Of a stretch of 64,000 nucleotides of DNA, positions 53,500 through 61,894 are shown in pieces. A program made the translations under genes and the position numbers. The DNA lies in the NCBI GenBank assembly GCA_903828535.1, contig CAIKMN010000029.1:1-64000 (forward strand). Direction: 5' to 3'. How positions within the stretch are numbered: the stretch's first letter is position 1; each line of letters begins with the position of its first letter. The notes under the pieces were generated by a model. The model was not told the DNA's origin and did no database searches. It saw only the letters and a list, made by a program, of their open reading frames with translations. The stretch comes from an uncultured Curvibacter sp. GTDB taxonomy: Bacteria > Pseudomonadota > Gammaproteobacteria > Burkholderiales > Burkholderiaceae_C.

Positions 53500-54252
53500 A
53501 TGTTGTCCATGATTTATGCCCTTGTCTTCCTGGCCGGCCTCTGGGCGGGTGTTCAAAACGCACTGGCGGGTGGGGGCTCCTTTGTCACCTTGCCCACGTT
53601 GATCTTCACTGGTTTAACGCCTTTGGCTGCCAACATCACCTCAACGGTGGCCTTGTTTTCATCGCAAATCAGCTCAGGCTGGGCGGGTCGCAAGCTGGTC
53701 ACCGGCACGTCGACGGTGTCATTTAAGTCGCTGTTCATCGTCAGTTTGGCGGGCGGCGTGGTGGGGGCCTTGTTGTTGCTCAACACCCCCAGCTCGATTT
53801 TCTCGATGCTGGTTCCCTGGCTGGTGCTGTTCGCAACCAGCTTGTTTGCATGGGGCAGTTTCTTTCGGAAAACCACCGAGCAAACCAGTGTGCTGAGCGC
53901 ACCAGCCACCTTGCTGATGCAGTTCATGATTTCTATTTACGGCGGCTACTTTGGTGGCGGCATTGGCTTTTTGATGCTGGCCGCCCTCACCATCTCGGGC
54001 GTGCCCACCCGCAACGCTGGCGCCACCAAAAATGTGTTGTCTGGTGTTATGAATGCGGTGGCTGTTTTGTTGTTTGCTTTTTCGCCTGACGTGGATTGGG
54101 CCTCGGCCGGCATCATGGCGGTCGGTGCGACCTTGGGTGGTTTTGCCGGCGCCTGGGCCTTGCACCGCGTCAACGAGAGGGGGTTGCGCCTGGGGATCGT
54201 TTCCCTGGGCCTGGCCTTGACGGTGGGACTTTTCTTATTTCCAGTGGGCTAG
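53500..54252 (+). CDS. TauE/SafE-family membrane permease
   Basis: 250 residues from an ATG just after aaggac; an ATG three codons later is an alternative. About 7-8 hydrophobic segments with the family's two half-repeats: QNALAGGGSFVTLPTLIFTGLTP near the start and YGGYFGGGIGFLMLAALTISG near residue 150. The family moves sulfite, sulfoacetate, taurine-derived anions or other organic anions. The direction and substrate are unknown. It is in line with the neighbouring plus-strand genes; the hydrolase gene follows 6 bases after its stop. Confidence 0.88.
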   Translation: MLSMIYALVFLAGLWAGVQNALAGGGSFVTLPTLIFTGLTPLAANITSTVALFSSQISSGWAGRKLVTGTSTVSFKSLFIVSLAGGVVGALLLLNTPSSIFSMLVPWLVLFATSLFAWGSFFRKTTEQTSVLSAPATLLMQFMISIYGGYFGGGIGFLMLAALTISGVPTRNAGATKNVLSGVMNAVAVLLFAFSPDVDWASAGIMAVGATLGGFAGAWALHRVNERGLRLGIVSLGLALTVGLFLFPVG

Positions 54253-54258
54253 ACCAGC

Positions 54259-55128
54259 ATGCGATTTTCCGAAGACGCCCTTCACACCTTCACCGGCAGC
54301 GACTCAGGCAGTCGCACCATCCATGAATGGATGCCAGACAACAAAGTGCCACGTGCCGTCATCGTGGCCATTCATGGTGGCATGGCCCACGCGGGTGATT
54401 ACGTCGTCCCAGCGCTGTTTTTTAAACAGCACGGCATCGCCACCGTCAGCTTTGACTTGGCCGGTCACCAAGGCCAAACACGGGTCGACATTCCCCACTT
54501 CGACATTTTCTTGAACGATGTGGTGCTGTTTTTAGATTGGGTGGAAGCGCACTACCCAGACCTGCCGATTTGGGTCATGGGCCACTCCATGGGCGGCTTG
54601 ATTGCGACGCATTTGGAATTGAAAGGGTTGTTAAGCCGCCCCCACATCAAGGGCGTGGTGCTGTCGTCGCCTTATTTTGTGAATGCCATTCTGGTTCCAC
54701 CGCTGTTGGAAAAGGCCGCCGGTGTGCTGGCGACGCTGTTGCCCAAAGCCAAAGTGCCGCTGCCCCGTGTGACCGATCAACTCACACACGACCCCCTCAT
54801 CACGGCGCGCCACCTTGCCGACGAGCAAGACCACATCCGGGCGCTGGAAGCCAGCTTTCGGTTCGCGCACAGCCTGATGAAAGCACAGACAGAACTCAAC
54901 GGGAACTTGAGCCGCTGGCAGCACCCGGTTTTTGCGGTGCTGGCGGGACAGGACTTGTTGGCCAATACCGCCGCCTCACAAACGTGGTTGAACACCATCC
55001 CCAAAGGCTTGTTGACGGCTTACACCTACCCAGAAAATTACCACGAGAATTTCAACGAATTGAACCGAGAGAAAATCTTCAACGACATCTTGAATTGGGC
55101 CCGCCATGAGCAAATCCTGGATCTATGA
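54259..55128 (+). CDS. Alpha/beta hydrolase, lysophospholipase/monoacylglycerol lipase type
   Basis: 289 residues, serine hydrolase. The nucleophile elbow is GHSMGGLIATH near residue 113; the oxyanion region is AIHGGMAHAGDYV; the acid is likely in VLAGQDLLAN and the catalytic His in YHENFNELNRE, which matches the H-E-x-x-N-E ending of lysophospholipases. There is no signal peptide, so probably cytoplasmic. It overlaps the next gene by 23 bases and may be translationally coupled. Confidence 0.88.
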   Translation: MRFSEDALHTFTGSDSGSRTIHEWMPDNKVPRAVIVAIHGGMAHAGDYVVPALFFKQHGIATVSFDLAGHQGQTRVDIPHFDIFLNDVVLFLDWVEAHYPDLPIWVMGHSMGGLIATHLELKGLLSRPHIKGVVLSSPYFVNAILVPPLLEKAAGVLATLLPKAKVPLPRVTDQLTHDPLITARHLADEQDHIRALEASFRFAHSLMKAQTELNGNLSRWQHPVFAVLAGQDLLANTAASQTWLNTIPKGLLTAYTYPENYHENFNELNREKIFNDILNWARHEQILDL

Positions 55129-55525
55129 GGTTGACGTCCTGTTTGGCGACTGCGACCCGGCAGGCATTGTCTTTTTCCCCAACTTTTCCAAATGGATGGA
55201 CGCCTCGTCATTGCACTTTTTCATGCAATGCGGCGTCCCCCCTTGGCGTGAATTGGTCAAAACGCGCGGCATCATTGGCACGCCCCTGTTAGAAATCCAC
55301 ACCAAGTTCATTCGACCGGCCACCTATGGTGAGCGGCTTCAAATCGAAACCAGCGTCGTCGATTGGGGTGACAAGGTGTTCACCCATCAACACAACGTCC
55401 GCCGCGATGGCACTCTGTTGTGCGAAGGCCGCGAAACCCGGGCCTTTTGCATCAAGCACCCGGATGATCCGGACCGCATCAAGGCCATTCCGGTGCCGTC
55501 CGACATTAAAGCGATGTGCAGTTGA
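55106..55525 (+). CDS. Acyl-CoA thioesterase, 4-hydroxybenzoyl-CoA/YbgC type
   Basis: 139 residues, hotdog fold. The active-site motif FGDCDPAGIVFFPNFSKWMD contains the catalytic Asp, followed by a helix with MDASSLHFF. The pattern fits the 4HBT group with Asp rather than YciA. The acyl substrate is unknown; neighbours (lipase-like hydrolase, exporter) hint at processing of an acyl or aromatic compound. Its start lies inside the hydrolase gene and its end overlaps the next start by 10 bases. Confidence 0.88.
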   Translation: MSKSWIYEVDVLFGDCDPAGIVFFPNFSKWMDASSLHFFMQCGVPPWRELVKTRGIIGTPLLEIHTKFIRPATYGERLQIETSVVDWGDKVFTHQHNVRRDGTLLCEGRETRAFCIKHPDDPDRIKAIPVPSDIKAMCS

Positions 55526-57075
55526 GCACCAGCGAATTCCCACACAAAGGGATGATCACGGTGTCCATCATGTTGGCCACCATCATCCAGGCGCTGGACA
55601 CCACCATCGCCAACGTGGCCCTGCCGCACATGCAGGGGAGCTTGCAAGCCTCGCCCGATCAGATCACGTGGGTATTGACGTCCTATATCGTGGCCGCCGC
55701 CATCACCTTGCCACTGACGGGCTGGTTTTGTGAAAAGTGGGGGCGTCGCCGGGTGTTTATTGTCTCGGTGATTGGCTTCACTGTGGCCTCAGCGCTGTGT
55801 GGCATGGCGACCTCGCTCTGGCAAATCGTCTTGGCTCGGTTGATGCAGGGCGTGTTTGGCGCCGCTTTGGTTCCGTTGTCTCAAGCGGTTTTACTCGACA
55901 TCAATCCGCGAGAAAAAGTGGGACAAGCCATGGCCATTTGGGGCGCCGGCATCATGGTCGGGCCTATTTTGGGCCCCATGTTGGGTGGTTGGCTCACGGA
56001 GAACTACGATTGGCGTTTGGTTTTTTTCATCAACCTTCCGATTGGCCTCATGGCGCTGTGGGGCATCGTTCGCTACTTGCCAGAAAGCCGTCCCGAGAAT
56101 CAAAAACTCGACTTCTTTGGCTTCGTCACCATGAGCTTGGCGATTGGCCTCTTGCAACTCTTCTTAGACCGCGGCGAATTACTCGACTGGTTTTCCTCCT
56201 GGGAAATTCGATTGGAGGCGGCGGGTGCTTTCATTTCGTTTGCCTTTTTTGCAGTGCACACCTTGACCGTGCAAGGCGTCTCGTTCTTCAGCCGTGATTT
56301 ACTCAAAGACCGCAACTTTGTGATTGGCATTGCGTTCGCCTTCATTGTCGGCATCATCTTGTACGGCGTCATGTCCTTGTTGCCCAGCTTCTTGCAATCC
56401 TTGATGGGCTATCCCGTCATTTTGACGGGGCTGGTCACGGCGCCGCGCGGCTTGGGCACCATGCTCGCGATGATTTTGGCCAGCCGCTTGGTCAACCACA
56501 TTGACCTGCGTACCATCATGCTGGGCGGCTTTGCCTTGATGGCGGGTTCGCTTTTTGAAATGGTTCACTTCAACCTGGACATGGGAACCACCCAAGTGGT
56601 GGTGTCTGGTTTTTTCCAAGGCATGGGCATTGGCTTTACCTTTGTGCCCTTGTCTGCGGTGGCCTTTGCCACCTTGGCACCGCAACTGCGCAACGCCGGC
56701 ACCCCCATTTACAGCCTCATGCGCAACTTGGGCGGAAGCGTCGGCATATCGATTGTGCAAGCCTTGCAAAGTCAGGGCGCCACGCGATCGCATGGCCAAA
56801 TTGTGGAGTCAGTGAACGCCAGCAATCCGGCCTTGTCCAGCTGGCCCCCTGCTCTGCAACTTGACTCACTGGGCAGCTTGGCGTTGCTGAACGGGGAAGT
56901 CACGCGGCAAGCCAATATGATCAGCTTTCTTCATGTGTTCCACATCATGATGTGGTTGTGTTTGGTCTCTTTGCCTTTTGTGTTTTTGGTCCGAACTCAG
57001 CGCAATGGCCGCGCCCCAAACCCCGCCTCGCCAGCCGCCAACGACTCACCCCCTGTTTCGGAGCCGGCGCATTGA
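55516..57075 (+). CDS. MFS transporter, DHA2 (EmrB-like)
   Basis: 519 residues from a GTG start at 55516; a TTG at 55522 and an ATG at 55552 are alternatives. Helix-1 motif LDTTIANVALPHMQGSLQ and SYIVAAAITLPLTGW are the EmrB type; about 14 helices. It overlaps the thioesterase gene by 10 bases, so the two are coupled. From family knowledge EmrB partners with EmrA, but no emrA gene is seen nearby. The C-terminal tail is Pro/Ala-rich. Its stop overlaps the TTG start of the following gene. Confidence 0.92.
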   Translation: MQLSTSEFPHKGMITVSIMLATIIQALDTTIANVALPHMQGSLQASPDQITWVLTSYIVAAAITLPLTGWFCEKWGRRRVFIVSVIGFTVASALCGMATSLWQIVLARLMQGVFGAALVPLSQAVLLDINPREKVGQAMAIWGAGIMVGPILGPMLGGWLTENYDWRLVFFINLPIGLMALWGIVRYLPESRPENQKLDFFGFVTMSLAIGLLQLFLDRGELLDWFSSWEIRLEAAGAFISFAFFAVHTLTVQGVSFFSRDLLKDRNFVIGIAFAFIVGIILYGVMSLLPSFLQSLMGYPVILTGLVTAPRGLGTMLAMILASRLVNHIDLRTIMLGGFALMAGSLFEMVHFNLDMGTTQVVVSGFFQGMGIGFTFVPLSAVAFATLAPQLRNAGTPIYSLMRNLGGSVGISIVQALQSQGATRSHGQIVESVNASNPALSSWPPALQLDSLGSLALLNGEVTRQANMISFLHVFHIMMWLCLVSLPFVFLVRTQRNGRAPNPASPAANDSPPVSEPAH

Positions 57076-57671
57076 GACCCACTCCCCTGCTTCACGTGTT
57101 GAGGGTCTTCATTGGCTGGGGGCTTTTTGCTTTGCTGACTGCCAGCGTTTTGGCCGCCAATAAAACGCTGGTCTCGGCCACCCACGATGAGGCCACTGTC
57201 GTGGTCGATGTGCAAGCAGAAATTGACGCCCCCCTCGATTTGGTGTGGGCGGTATTTAACGACTTTGACCACTCCGCCTGTTTTGTTAAATCGTTGTCGA
57301 GCAGCCAGGCCTCCCCGCTTGGCAACGATGAATGGCTGGTCGAGCGGGTGGGTGTTTTGGATCTCGGCCTGTTCACTGTGCATTTGGGGGCCAAATACCG
57401 CATCCATTTAGACCCCGTCCACCACCAAACACAGAGCCAAGGGGTCTCAGGCGACGCCAAGTCAATGAAACACAGCCTGCAATTGACCCCCTTGGGTGCT
57501 GATCGCACCTCGCTTCACTCGCACGCGGTGGTGGAGCCGCCCGCTTGGTTTCCACGCAGCTGGAGCCAATCGCTGATGCGCAAACAAGCCGAAGCGGCTT
57601 TTCAGGACATGCTCAACGAGGTGCAAAGACGCCTAAAGGACCCCGAAGTCCCCGCTTGTAGCAAGCCTTGA
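57072..57671 (+). CDS. Exported SRPBCC/START-like domain protein
   Basis: 199 residues from a TTG at 57072 that overlaps the exporter gene's stop (TTGA). The frame is open further upstream but that part lies inside the exporter gene. The signal peptide is clear (LLHVLRVFIGWGLFALLTASVLA). The mature part is a SRPBCC (polyketide-cyclase/START-like) lipid-binding fold: VVDVQAEIDAPLDLVWAVFNDFDH at the start and a long C-terminal helix (RKQAEAAFQDMLNEVQRRL). It may bind a hydrophobic ligand in the periplasm, perhaps related to the exporter; that link is inference. Confidence 0.8.
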   Translation: MRPTPLLHVLRVFIGWGLFALLTASVLAANKTLVSATHDEATVVVDVQAEIDAPLDLVWAVFNDFDHSACFVKSLSSSQASPLGNDEWLVERVGVLDLGLFTVHLGAKYRIHLDPVHHQTQSQGVSGDAKSMKHSLQLTPLGADRTSLHSHAVVEPPAWFPRSWSQSLMRKQAEAAFQDMLNEVQRRLKDPEVPACSKP

Positions 57672-57684
57672 GGCGGCTGTTTGC

Positions 57685-58704
57685 TCAAGCGTTGACATCC
57701 ACCACAACGCGACCACGCACCTGGCCTTCGAGCAAGGCCTTGGCGGTGTCGACGGCTTGACCCAAGCCGATGATCTGGGTCATGGCCGCCAACTTGCTCA
57801 CGTCCAAGTCTTTCGCCAAGCGCTCCCAAGCCTCTAAGCGGTCGGGGCGGGGGCACATGACGCTGTCAATGCCGACCAAGACAACACCGCGCAAAATGAA
57901 AGGCATGACGGTGGCGGGCAAGTCAAAACCACCGGCCAAACCACAAGCAGTGACCACGCCGCGGTATTTCATCGAGGCGCAAACATTGGCCAGTGTGTGG
58001 CTGCCCACCGTATCGACCGCACCGGCCCAACGCTCTTTGGCCAAAGGCTTGCCGGGGCTCGAGAAATCCGCTCGAGCCAAGACCTCGGAGGCGCCCAGGC
58101 TTTGCAAATAAGCGGCTTCTTCAGGGCGACCCGTCACCGCCACCACTTTGTAGCCCAATTGGCTGAGCAAGGCCACCGCCACGCTGCCAACGCCGCCGGC
58201 CGCGCCGGTCACCAAAATTTCGCCGTGTTCGGGCGTGACGCCCTGGCGCTGCAAGGCCATCACACACAACATCGCGGTGTAACCTGCTGTGCCAATCGCC
58301 ATGGCCTGCGCCGGTGTGAAGGCCTTGGGCAAAGGCACGAGCCAATCGCCATTCAACCGCGCCCGCTGCGACAAACCGCCCCAATGCGTTTCTCCAACGC
58401 CCCAACCGTTTAAGACGACGGCGTCACCCACCGCATAAAGGGGGTGTTCGCTGTGCGCCACGATACCGGCCAAGTCAATACCGGGCACCATGGGGAACTT
58501 GCGCACCACGGGCGATTTGCCGGTGATGGCCAGGCCATCTTTGTAGTTCAAGGTCGAATGCGAGACCCGAATCGTCACCGGATTTGCGGTGCTTTGGGTG
58601 GCGGCCATCAGCGCGTCGGTGTTCAGGGCTTGAAGCTGGGCGCGGTAGCCCGCATCGTCTTTTTCAATCAACAGGGCTTGAAACGAATCGGCATTGACGG
58701 TCAT
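57685..58704 (-). CDS. acuI: Acrylyl-CoA reductase, AcuI/YhdH type MDR oxidoreductase
   Basis: 339 residues, NADPH-dependent. The YhdH/AcuI signature NYKDGLAITGKSPVVRKFP is followed by PGIDLAGIV, GVGETHWGGL and the Rossmann loop VTGAAGGVGSVAV. No catalytic zinc ligands. AcuI reduces acrylyl-CoA to propionyl-CoA, for example in DMSP or 3-hydroxypropionate metabolism, and protects from acrylate. The start has a ggag ribosome-binding site. It lies 51 bases after the Rossmann-fold gene on the same strand. prpE, which could activate acrylate or propionate, is 46 kb away. Confidence 0.9.
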   Translation of the reverse strand: MTVNADSFQALLIEKDDAGYRAQLQALNTDALMAATQSTANPVTIRVSHSTLNYKDGLAITGKSPVVRKFPMVPGIDLAGIVAHSEHPLYAVGDAVVLNGWGVGETHWGGLSQRARLNGDWLVPLPKAFTPAQAMAIGTAGYTAMLCVMALQRQGVTPEHGEILVTGAAGGVGSVAVALLSQLGYKVVAVTGRPEEAAYLQSLGASEVLARADFSSPGKPLAKERWAGAVDTVGSHTLANVCASMKYRGVVTACGLAGGFDLPATVMPFILRGVVLVGIDSVMCPRPDRLEAWERLAKDLDVSKLAAMTQIIGLGQAVDTAKALLEGQVRGRVVVDVNA

Positions 58705-58755
58705 GGGGGTTCTCCAGAGTGGGTAGTTTATTGTTAACCAGGGTGGGAAAGGGGC

Positions 58756-59472
58756 TTAGATTTTTCCAAGGTCATTGATTTGTCGGTTCTCCAACACGAG
58801 AGGCAATGGCCGTTCAGGCTGGCTCAATTTCAGCATCGCACGACCCAACAACTCGGTCGTGGTGAATTGGCCTTTCAAAAAAGGAGAAGCCAAGTTCATG
58901 ACTGGCCCCACAGCTCGATAAAGCACATCACGCAGTGGGTGCATGGAACGCACCCCTTGCACGGGTTGGACCACGCCGGGGCGCAGGCTGCAAACTTGAA
59001 GGTTCAACGATTGCAACGCCTCTTCTGCCTCGCCCTTGACTCGCATCGGCATCAGGGGGCTGGCGGCGTTGGCCCCCAATCCCGACACATACAAAAACCG
59101 AGCACCTGGGTTGGCCGCTGCAAAGGCCTTGGCGACATTCACGGTCACGTCCACGGTCACAGCGCGGTATTTCGCCGAACTTTGGCCCATGGGCAAGGTG
59201 CCTGCGCCATACCAACAAGCATCAAAACCACTCAAGTCCAAGGCAAGCAAAGCCTCTGGCGTGAAAGCGGGAATTACCCAGGTTTGAACAGCGGGGCGCA
59301 GCTGACCGGTCTTGGTATTTTCCGGCGCTTCATTTTCGGGGTTCAGTCCGGTGACCTCTTGGCGCAACAAAAGCCCAACCCGCTCAATAGACGGTTGGGC
59401 ATTCAAGGCCACCTTCAACGCGCCCTGCCCGACCAAACCGCGCGCGCCGACGATCAAAATTCTCAAACCCAT
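58756..59472 (-). CDS. NAD(P)-binding atypical SDR/epimerase-like protein
   Basis: 238 residues from an ATG with a ggaga ribosome-binding site. N-terminal Rossmann motif ILIVGARGLVGQGALKVAL, then FDACWYGAGTLP and the segment FLYVSGLGANAASPLMPMRVKGEAEEAL, in which Ser is kept and the usual Y-x-x-x-K is replaced by M-R-V-K. This resembles the HTATIP2/YwnB group of NAD(P)-binding proteins. The substrate is unknown. It starts 13 bases after the NTF2-like gene, within the lipid-modification operon. Confidence 0.8.
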   Translation of the reverse strand: MGLRILIVGARGLVGQGALKVALNAQPSIERVGLLLRQEVTGLNPENEAPENTKTGQLRPAVQTWVIPAFTPEALLALDLSGFDACWYGAGTLPMGQSSAKYRAVTVDVTVNVAKAFAAANPGARFLYVSGLGANAASPLMPMRVKGEAEEALQSLNLQVCSLRPGVVQPVQGVRSMHPLRDVLYRAVGPVMNLASPFLKGQFTTTELLGRAMLKLSQPERPLPLVLENRQINDLGKI

Positions 59473-59485
59473 TGCGTTTCTCCGG

Positions 59486-59920
59486 TTAGTTTGAGCTCAA
59501 TTGCCGGGACAACCACCGGATCAGGGCGCCAATCAAGGGCAGTTTGGCGTACAACTCTTCGGCCGCATCCCAGAAGTCGCGGTGTCGGGTGATGCGCCCC
59601 TCGGCGTTGAAATCAAACTCCGTGACGCCACGAATCGAATAGGCCTTGTGACCCCGATGGAACTCAAAAATCCAAGTCACAAAGGCATGACTCGGATGCG
59701 TTTCGTGATTGGCCACTGACCTGAGCACCACGAACTTCGGCTCCTCTAAGGCCTTGAACATGTGCTGAAAAATGTGGTCGATGGCGGCCAAACCCCTCAC
59801 CTCGTTGAACGGGTCTTTGAAGAAGGCATCGGCCTCATAAAACCGACCCAATTCAGCCAATCTGCCGGGACTCAGGTTTTGATAAAACAACAACAGTTCA
59901 TTGAAGGTGGGTGGATTCAT
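59486..59920 (-). CDS. NTF2-like/SnoaL-type small protein
   Basis: 144 residues, cone-shaped NTF2-like fold: N-terminal helices with LGRFYEADAFFKDPFNEV, the HAFVTWIFEF strand and GVTEFDFNAEGRITRHRDFWD near the end. Asp and His in the pocket positions could serve acid-base chemistry, as in SnoaL-type cyclases, but many members only bind. Its start overlaps the stop of the upstream SDR gene (ATGA). Such proteins recur in the CFA/DUF1365 gene cluster; the role there is unknown. Confidence 0.85.
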   Translation of the reverse strand: MNPPTFNELLLFYQNLSPGRLAELGRFYEADAFFKDPFNEVRGLAAIDHIFQHMFKALEEPKFVVLRSVANHETHPSHAFVTWIFEFHRGHKAYSIRGVTEFDFNAEGRITRHRDFWDAAEELYAKLPLIGALIRWLSRQLSSN

Positions 59921-60693
59921 GGGGCAATTTTTTGCAACAAATAAAAGTACACCGAGTCAGGCAACCAACGGGCCCAACGAAGCCACTGAGTGAAGCGCTT
60001 GGGAAAATGAATTTCAAACAGCCCTTTGGACCAGCCCTTCAGCATTTCATCAGCAGCTTGGGAGGGCTTCAACAAGGCCGGCATGTGATACGGATTTTGC
60101 GCCGTCAAAGGGGTTTCCACAAAGCCTGGGTTAATCAGTGAAACACCAATGCCCCGTGGGTGCAGGTCGTGGTACAAAATTTCCGCCAGGTTGCTCATGG
60201 CCGCTTTGGTGGGCCCATAGGCCAAGGCATTGGGCAAACCGCGGTAGCCCGCCACACTGGAGATCAAGGCAATGTGTCCCTTGCCGGATTTCAGGAAAGC
60301 GGGGATCACGACTTCCAAAACCCGAGCCATTCCTAAGTAATTGATGTCGGTGTGCTTGGCAATTTCGGCGTAAGAAAAGGCGTCGGCCCGCATCGGCAAA
60401 TAGTGCCCGGCGGCATACACCACCACATCGGGCGCGCCGTGTTCAGCCAACAGCTTTGCCCATTGTGGGGCCAGACCTGCCGCGTCGCTCACATCAAAGG
60501 GGTACGCCCACGTGCCATTTCGGTCGGCGCACCACGCTTTCAAAACCTCGGAGCGGCGCGCGGACACCAAAACCTGAGCGCCTTCATCGTGAAGACGCTG
60601 TGCCAAAGCCAAGCCAATGCCACTGGAGGCGCCAACGATCCAGACCTTCTGGCCTCGCCAATGTTGAATGGGCGTATTTAAAGGCATGGCCAT
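59917..60693 (-). CDS. SDR-family oxidoreductase of the lipid-modification operon
   Basis: 258 residues from the ATG at 60693 (one-base overlap, TGATG, with the DUF3833 stop); an ATG at 60687 is also possible. Classical SDR: VGASSGIGLALAQRL, VVYAAGHYLPM, catalytic Ser in ISSVAG and Y-G-P-T-K active site, followed by the NPGFVETPLT turn. The C terminus (WLRWARWLPDSVYFYLLQKI) is amphipathic to hydrophobic, so it may touch the membrane. It probably acts on a membrane-lipid-related carbonyl or alcohol. Confidence 0.88.
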   Translation of the reverse strand: MAMPLNTPIQHWRGQKVWIVGASSGIGLALAQRLHDEGAQVLVSARRSEVLKAWCADRNGTWAYPFDVSDAAGLAPQWAKLLAEHGAPDVVVYAAGHYLPMRADAFSYAEIAKHTDINYLGMARVLEVVIPAFLKSGKGHIALISSVAGYRGLPNALAYGPTKAAMSNLAEILYHDLHPRGIGVSLINPGFVETPLTAQNPYHMPALLKPSQAADEMLKGWSKGLFEIHFPKRFTQWLRWARWLPDSVYFYLLQKIAP

Positions 60694-61307
60694 CAATCGG
60701 CCAGTTTGTCGAAAACAATTTGCACTTCACCCAGCTTGACGCCCCACTTGCTCATCACCGCGTGGTTGAGCATCAACTTGGGCGTCATGAGGTACATCCA
60801 ATCGTCCATGTCCACTTCGATCAGGCGGCCGTCGACGGGCAGATTCAAGCGGTAGTGCCAGTGCAGGGTATTGCCCGCCAGTTCGCCTTGGGCAACGCCC
60901 ACCACATCGTCGGCTCGGCCTTCAAAGCGCGTCACACCGGGCTCGCTGGGAATGCGCTTCAAATGCCAGATGCGTTGCTGCAGATCACCTTGGTGGGCAT
61001 GGTCTTGGTACACAAAATGCTCATCCAAGGTGCCCTCTTCTTGACCCTCTTGACCCTCTTGACCCGACCAAGTGCCCTTCATGTCCACCGTAAAGCGGCG
61101 GACCACCGCCCCCGCACGGTCCTTGAATAAACCCTCGGCTTTCAAATGGCCCTTTAGATAATCGCTCAACACCAAGGGGGGTTGTTCTTGCGTGTAATCG
61201 GTGATCTTGGGCGCATTCGCACATCCGGCAAGAGCCAACACCGTGAGTGCAGCCAGCAACGGGCCCAGACCATGAAAAGACTTTTTCCAAATCGAGCTGT
61301 ATTTCAT
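60693..61307 (-). CDS. DUF3833 outer-membrane-type lipoprotein
   Basis: 204 residues from the ATG at 61307, overlapping the upstream stop by one base. Signal peptide with lipobox LALAGC, so it is a predicted lipoprotein with acylated Cys at about residue 29. The mature part is beta-rich and matches DUF3833 (DYLKGHLKAEGLFKDRAG, RRFTVDMKGTW, the LHWHYRLNLPVDG strands). Residues about 80-90 contain a Gly-Gln-Glu repeat from a 9-bp tandem repeat, a local insertion. The function is unknown; the family travels with CFA-synthase-like and DUF1365 genes. Confidence 0.85.
   Translation of the reverse strand: MKYSSIWKKSFHGLGPLLAALTVLALAGCANAPKITDYTQEQPPLVLSDYLKGHLKAEGLFKDRAGAVVRRFTVDMKGTWSGQEGQEGQEEGTLDEHFVYQDHAHQGDLQQRIWHLKRIPSEPGVTRFEGRADDVVGVAQGELAGNTLHWHYRLNLPVDGRLIEVDMDDWMYLMTPKLMLNHAVMSKWGVKLGEVQIVFDKLAD
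61040..61066 (-). repeat. 9-bp tandem repeat in the DUF3833 gene
   Basis: Three units on the plus strand, cttgaccct, cttgaccct, cttgacccg (61040, 61049, 61058). They encode the Gly-Gln-Glu repeat in a loop of the lipoprotein and keep the frame. Confidence 0.9.
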
Positions 61308-61894
61308 CAAAAACTCCCTAAAAGAGCTCGCCGCATCTCGGGCTGAGATGTTTTCGGATCAAGCCAAATGCCAAAAAACAAGTGTGCAAATTCGGGGTCA
61401 TCCAACTCACCGTTGGCTTGGCCATTGCAGCTAAAGGCGACATGACCTTTGCCATCGTGGTAACCCGTGATGCGGTCGCCGGCGCGAACGTTTGGGAAGG
61501 CTGTTTGCATAAATGCCAACCACCGTTTGCCCTTTTCTGCCTCAAGGGGGACCAGTTGTTTCATCTCGACCAAAGAACGCTCGGCGATCAATCGCCCCTC
61601 TAAATTGCGGGCGTATTCCAGCGTCAACTCGAGCGCATGTTCGTGGTAACTGTTGGACTTGAAGCTCGGAGAGACCCTGAGTTTGGCGTCATAAATGCGC
61701 ATGCCTAAAAAACGCAAGATGCCGCTGCCCGCCAAAACCAACTCGTTGTTGGCCTTCTGAGGCATGTTTTGATTCGCGCTTTGGCTCATGGCTGAGTTCC
61801 CCTCAAAAAGACCAAGGCCCAGTACCAGCAGGGCCAAGGGAATGCCGAAACGGACTCGCCTGTTTTGCCAATTTGGGTCATGAAGCTTGTGCAT
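61307..61894 (-). CDS. Chalcone-isomerase-like protein, exported
   Basis: 195 residues. N-terminal hydrophobic segment (FGIPLALLVLGLGLFEG) acts as signal peptide or anchor. The mature part is a bacterial chalcone-isomerase-like fold: LVLAGSGILRFLGMRIYDAKLRVSP, LELTLEYARNLEGRLIAERSLVEM, and the end with FFGIWLDPKTSQPEMRRALLG. In bacteria this family is not shown to isomerise chalcones; fatty-acid binding is a reasonable idea from plant relatives. The start lies within the CFA-synthase gene (17-base overlap). Confidence 0.85.
   Translation of the reverse strand: MHKLHDPNWQNRRVRFGIPLALLVLGLGLFEGNSAMSQSANQNMPQKANNELVLAGSGILRFLGMRIYDAKLRVSPSFKSNSYHEHALELTLEYARNLEGRLIAERSLVEMKQLVPLEAEKGKRWLAFMQTAFPNVRAGDRITGYHDGKGHVAFSCNGQANGELDDPEFAHLFFGIWLDPKTSQPEMRRALLGSF

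Noticed and set aside
55516-55552. ATG at 55552 as the start of the second DHA2 transporter
   Set aside because: Possible, but the GTG at 55516 keeps the STSEFP sequence typical of EmrB N termini and gives a coupled overlap with the thioesterase gene, so it is preferred.
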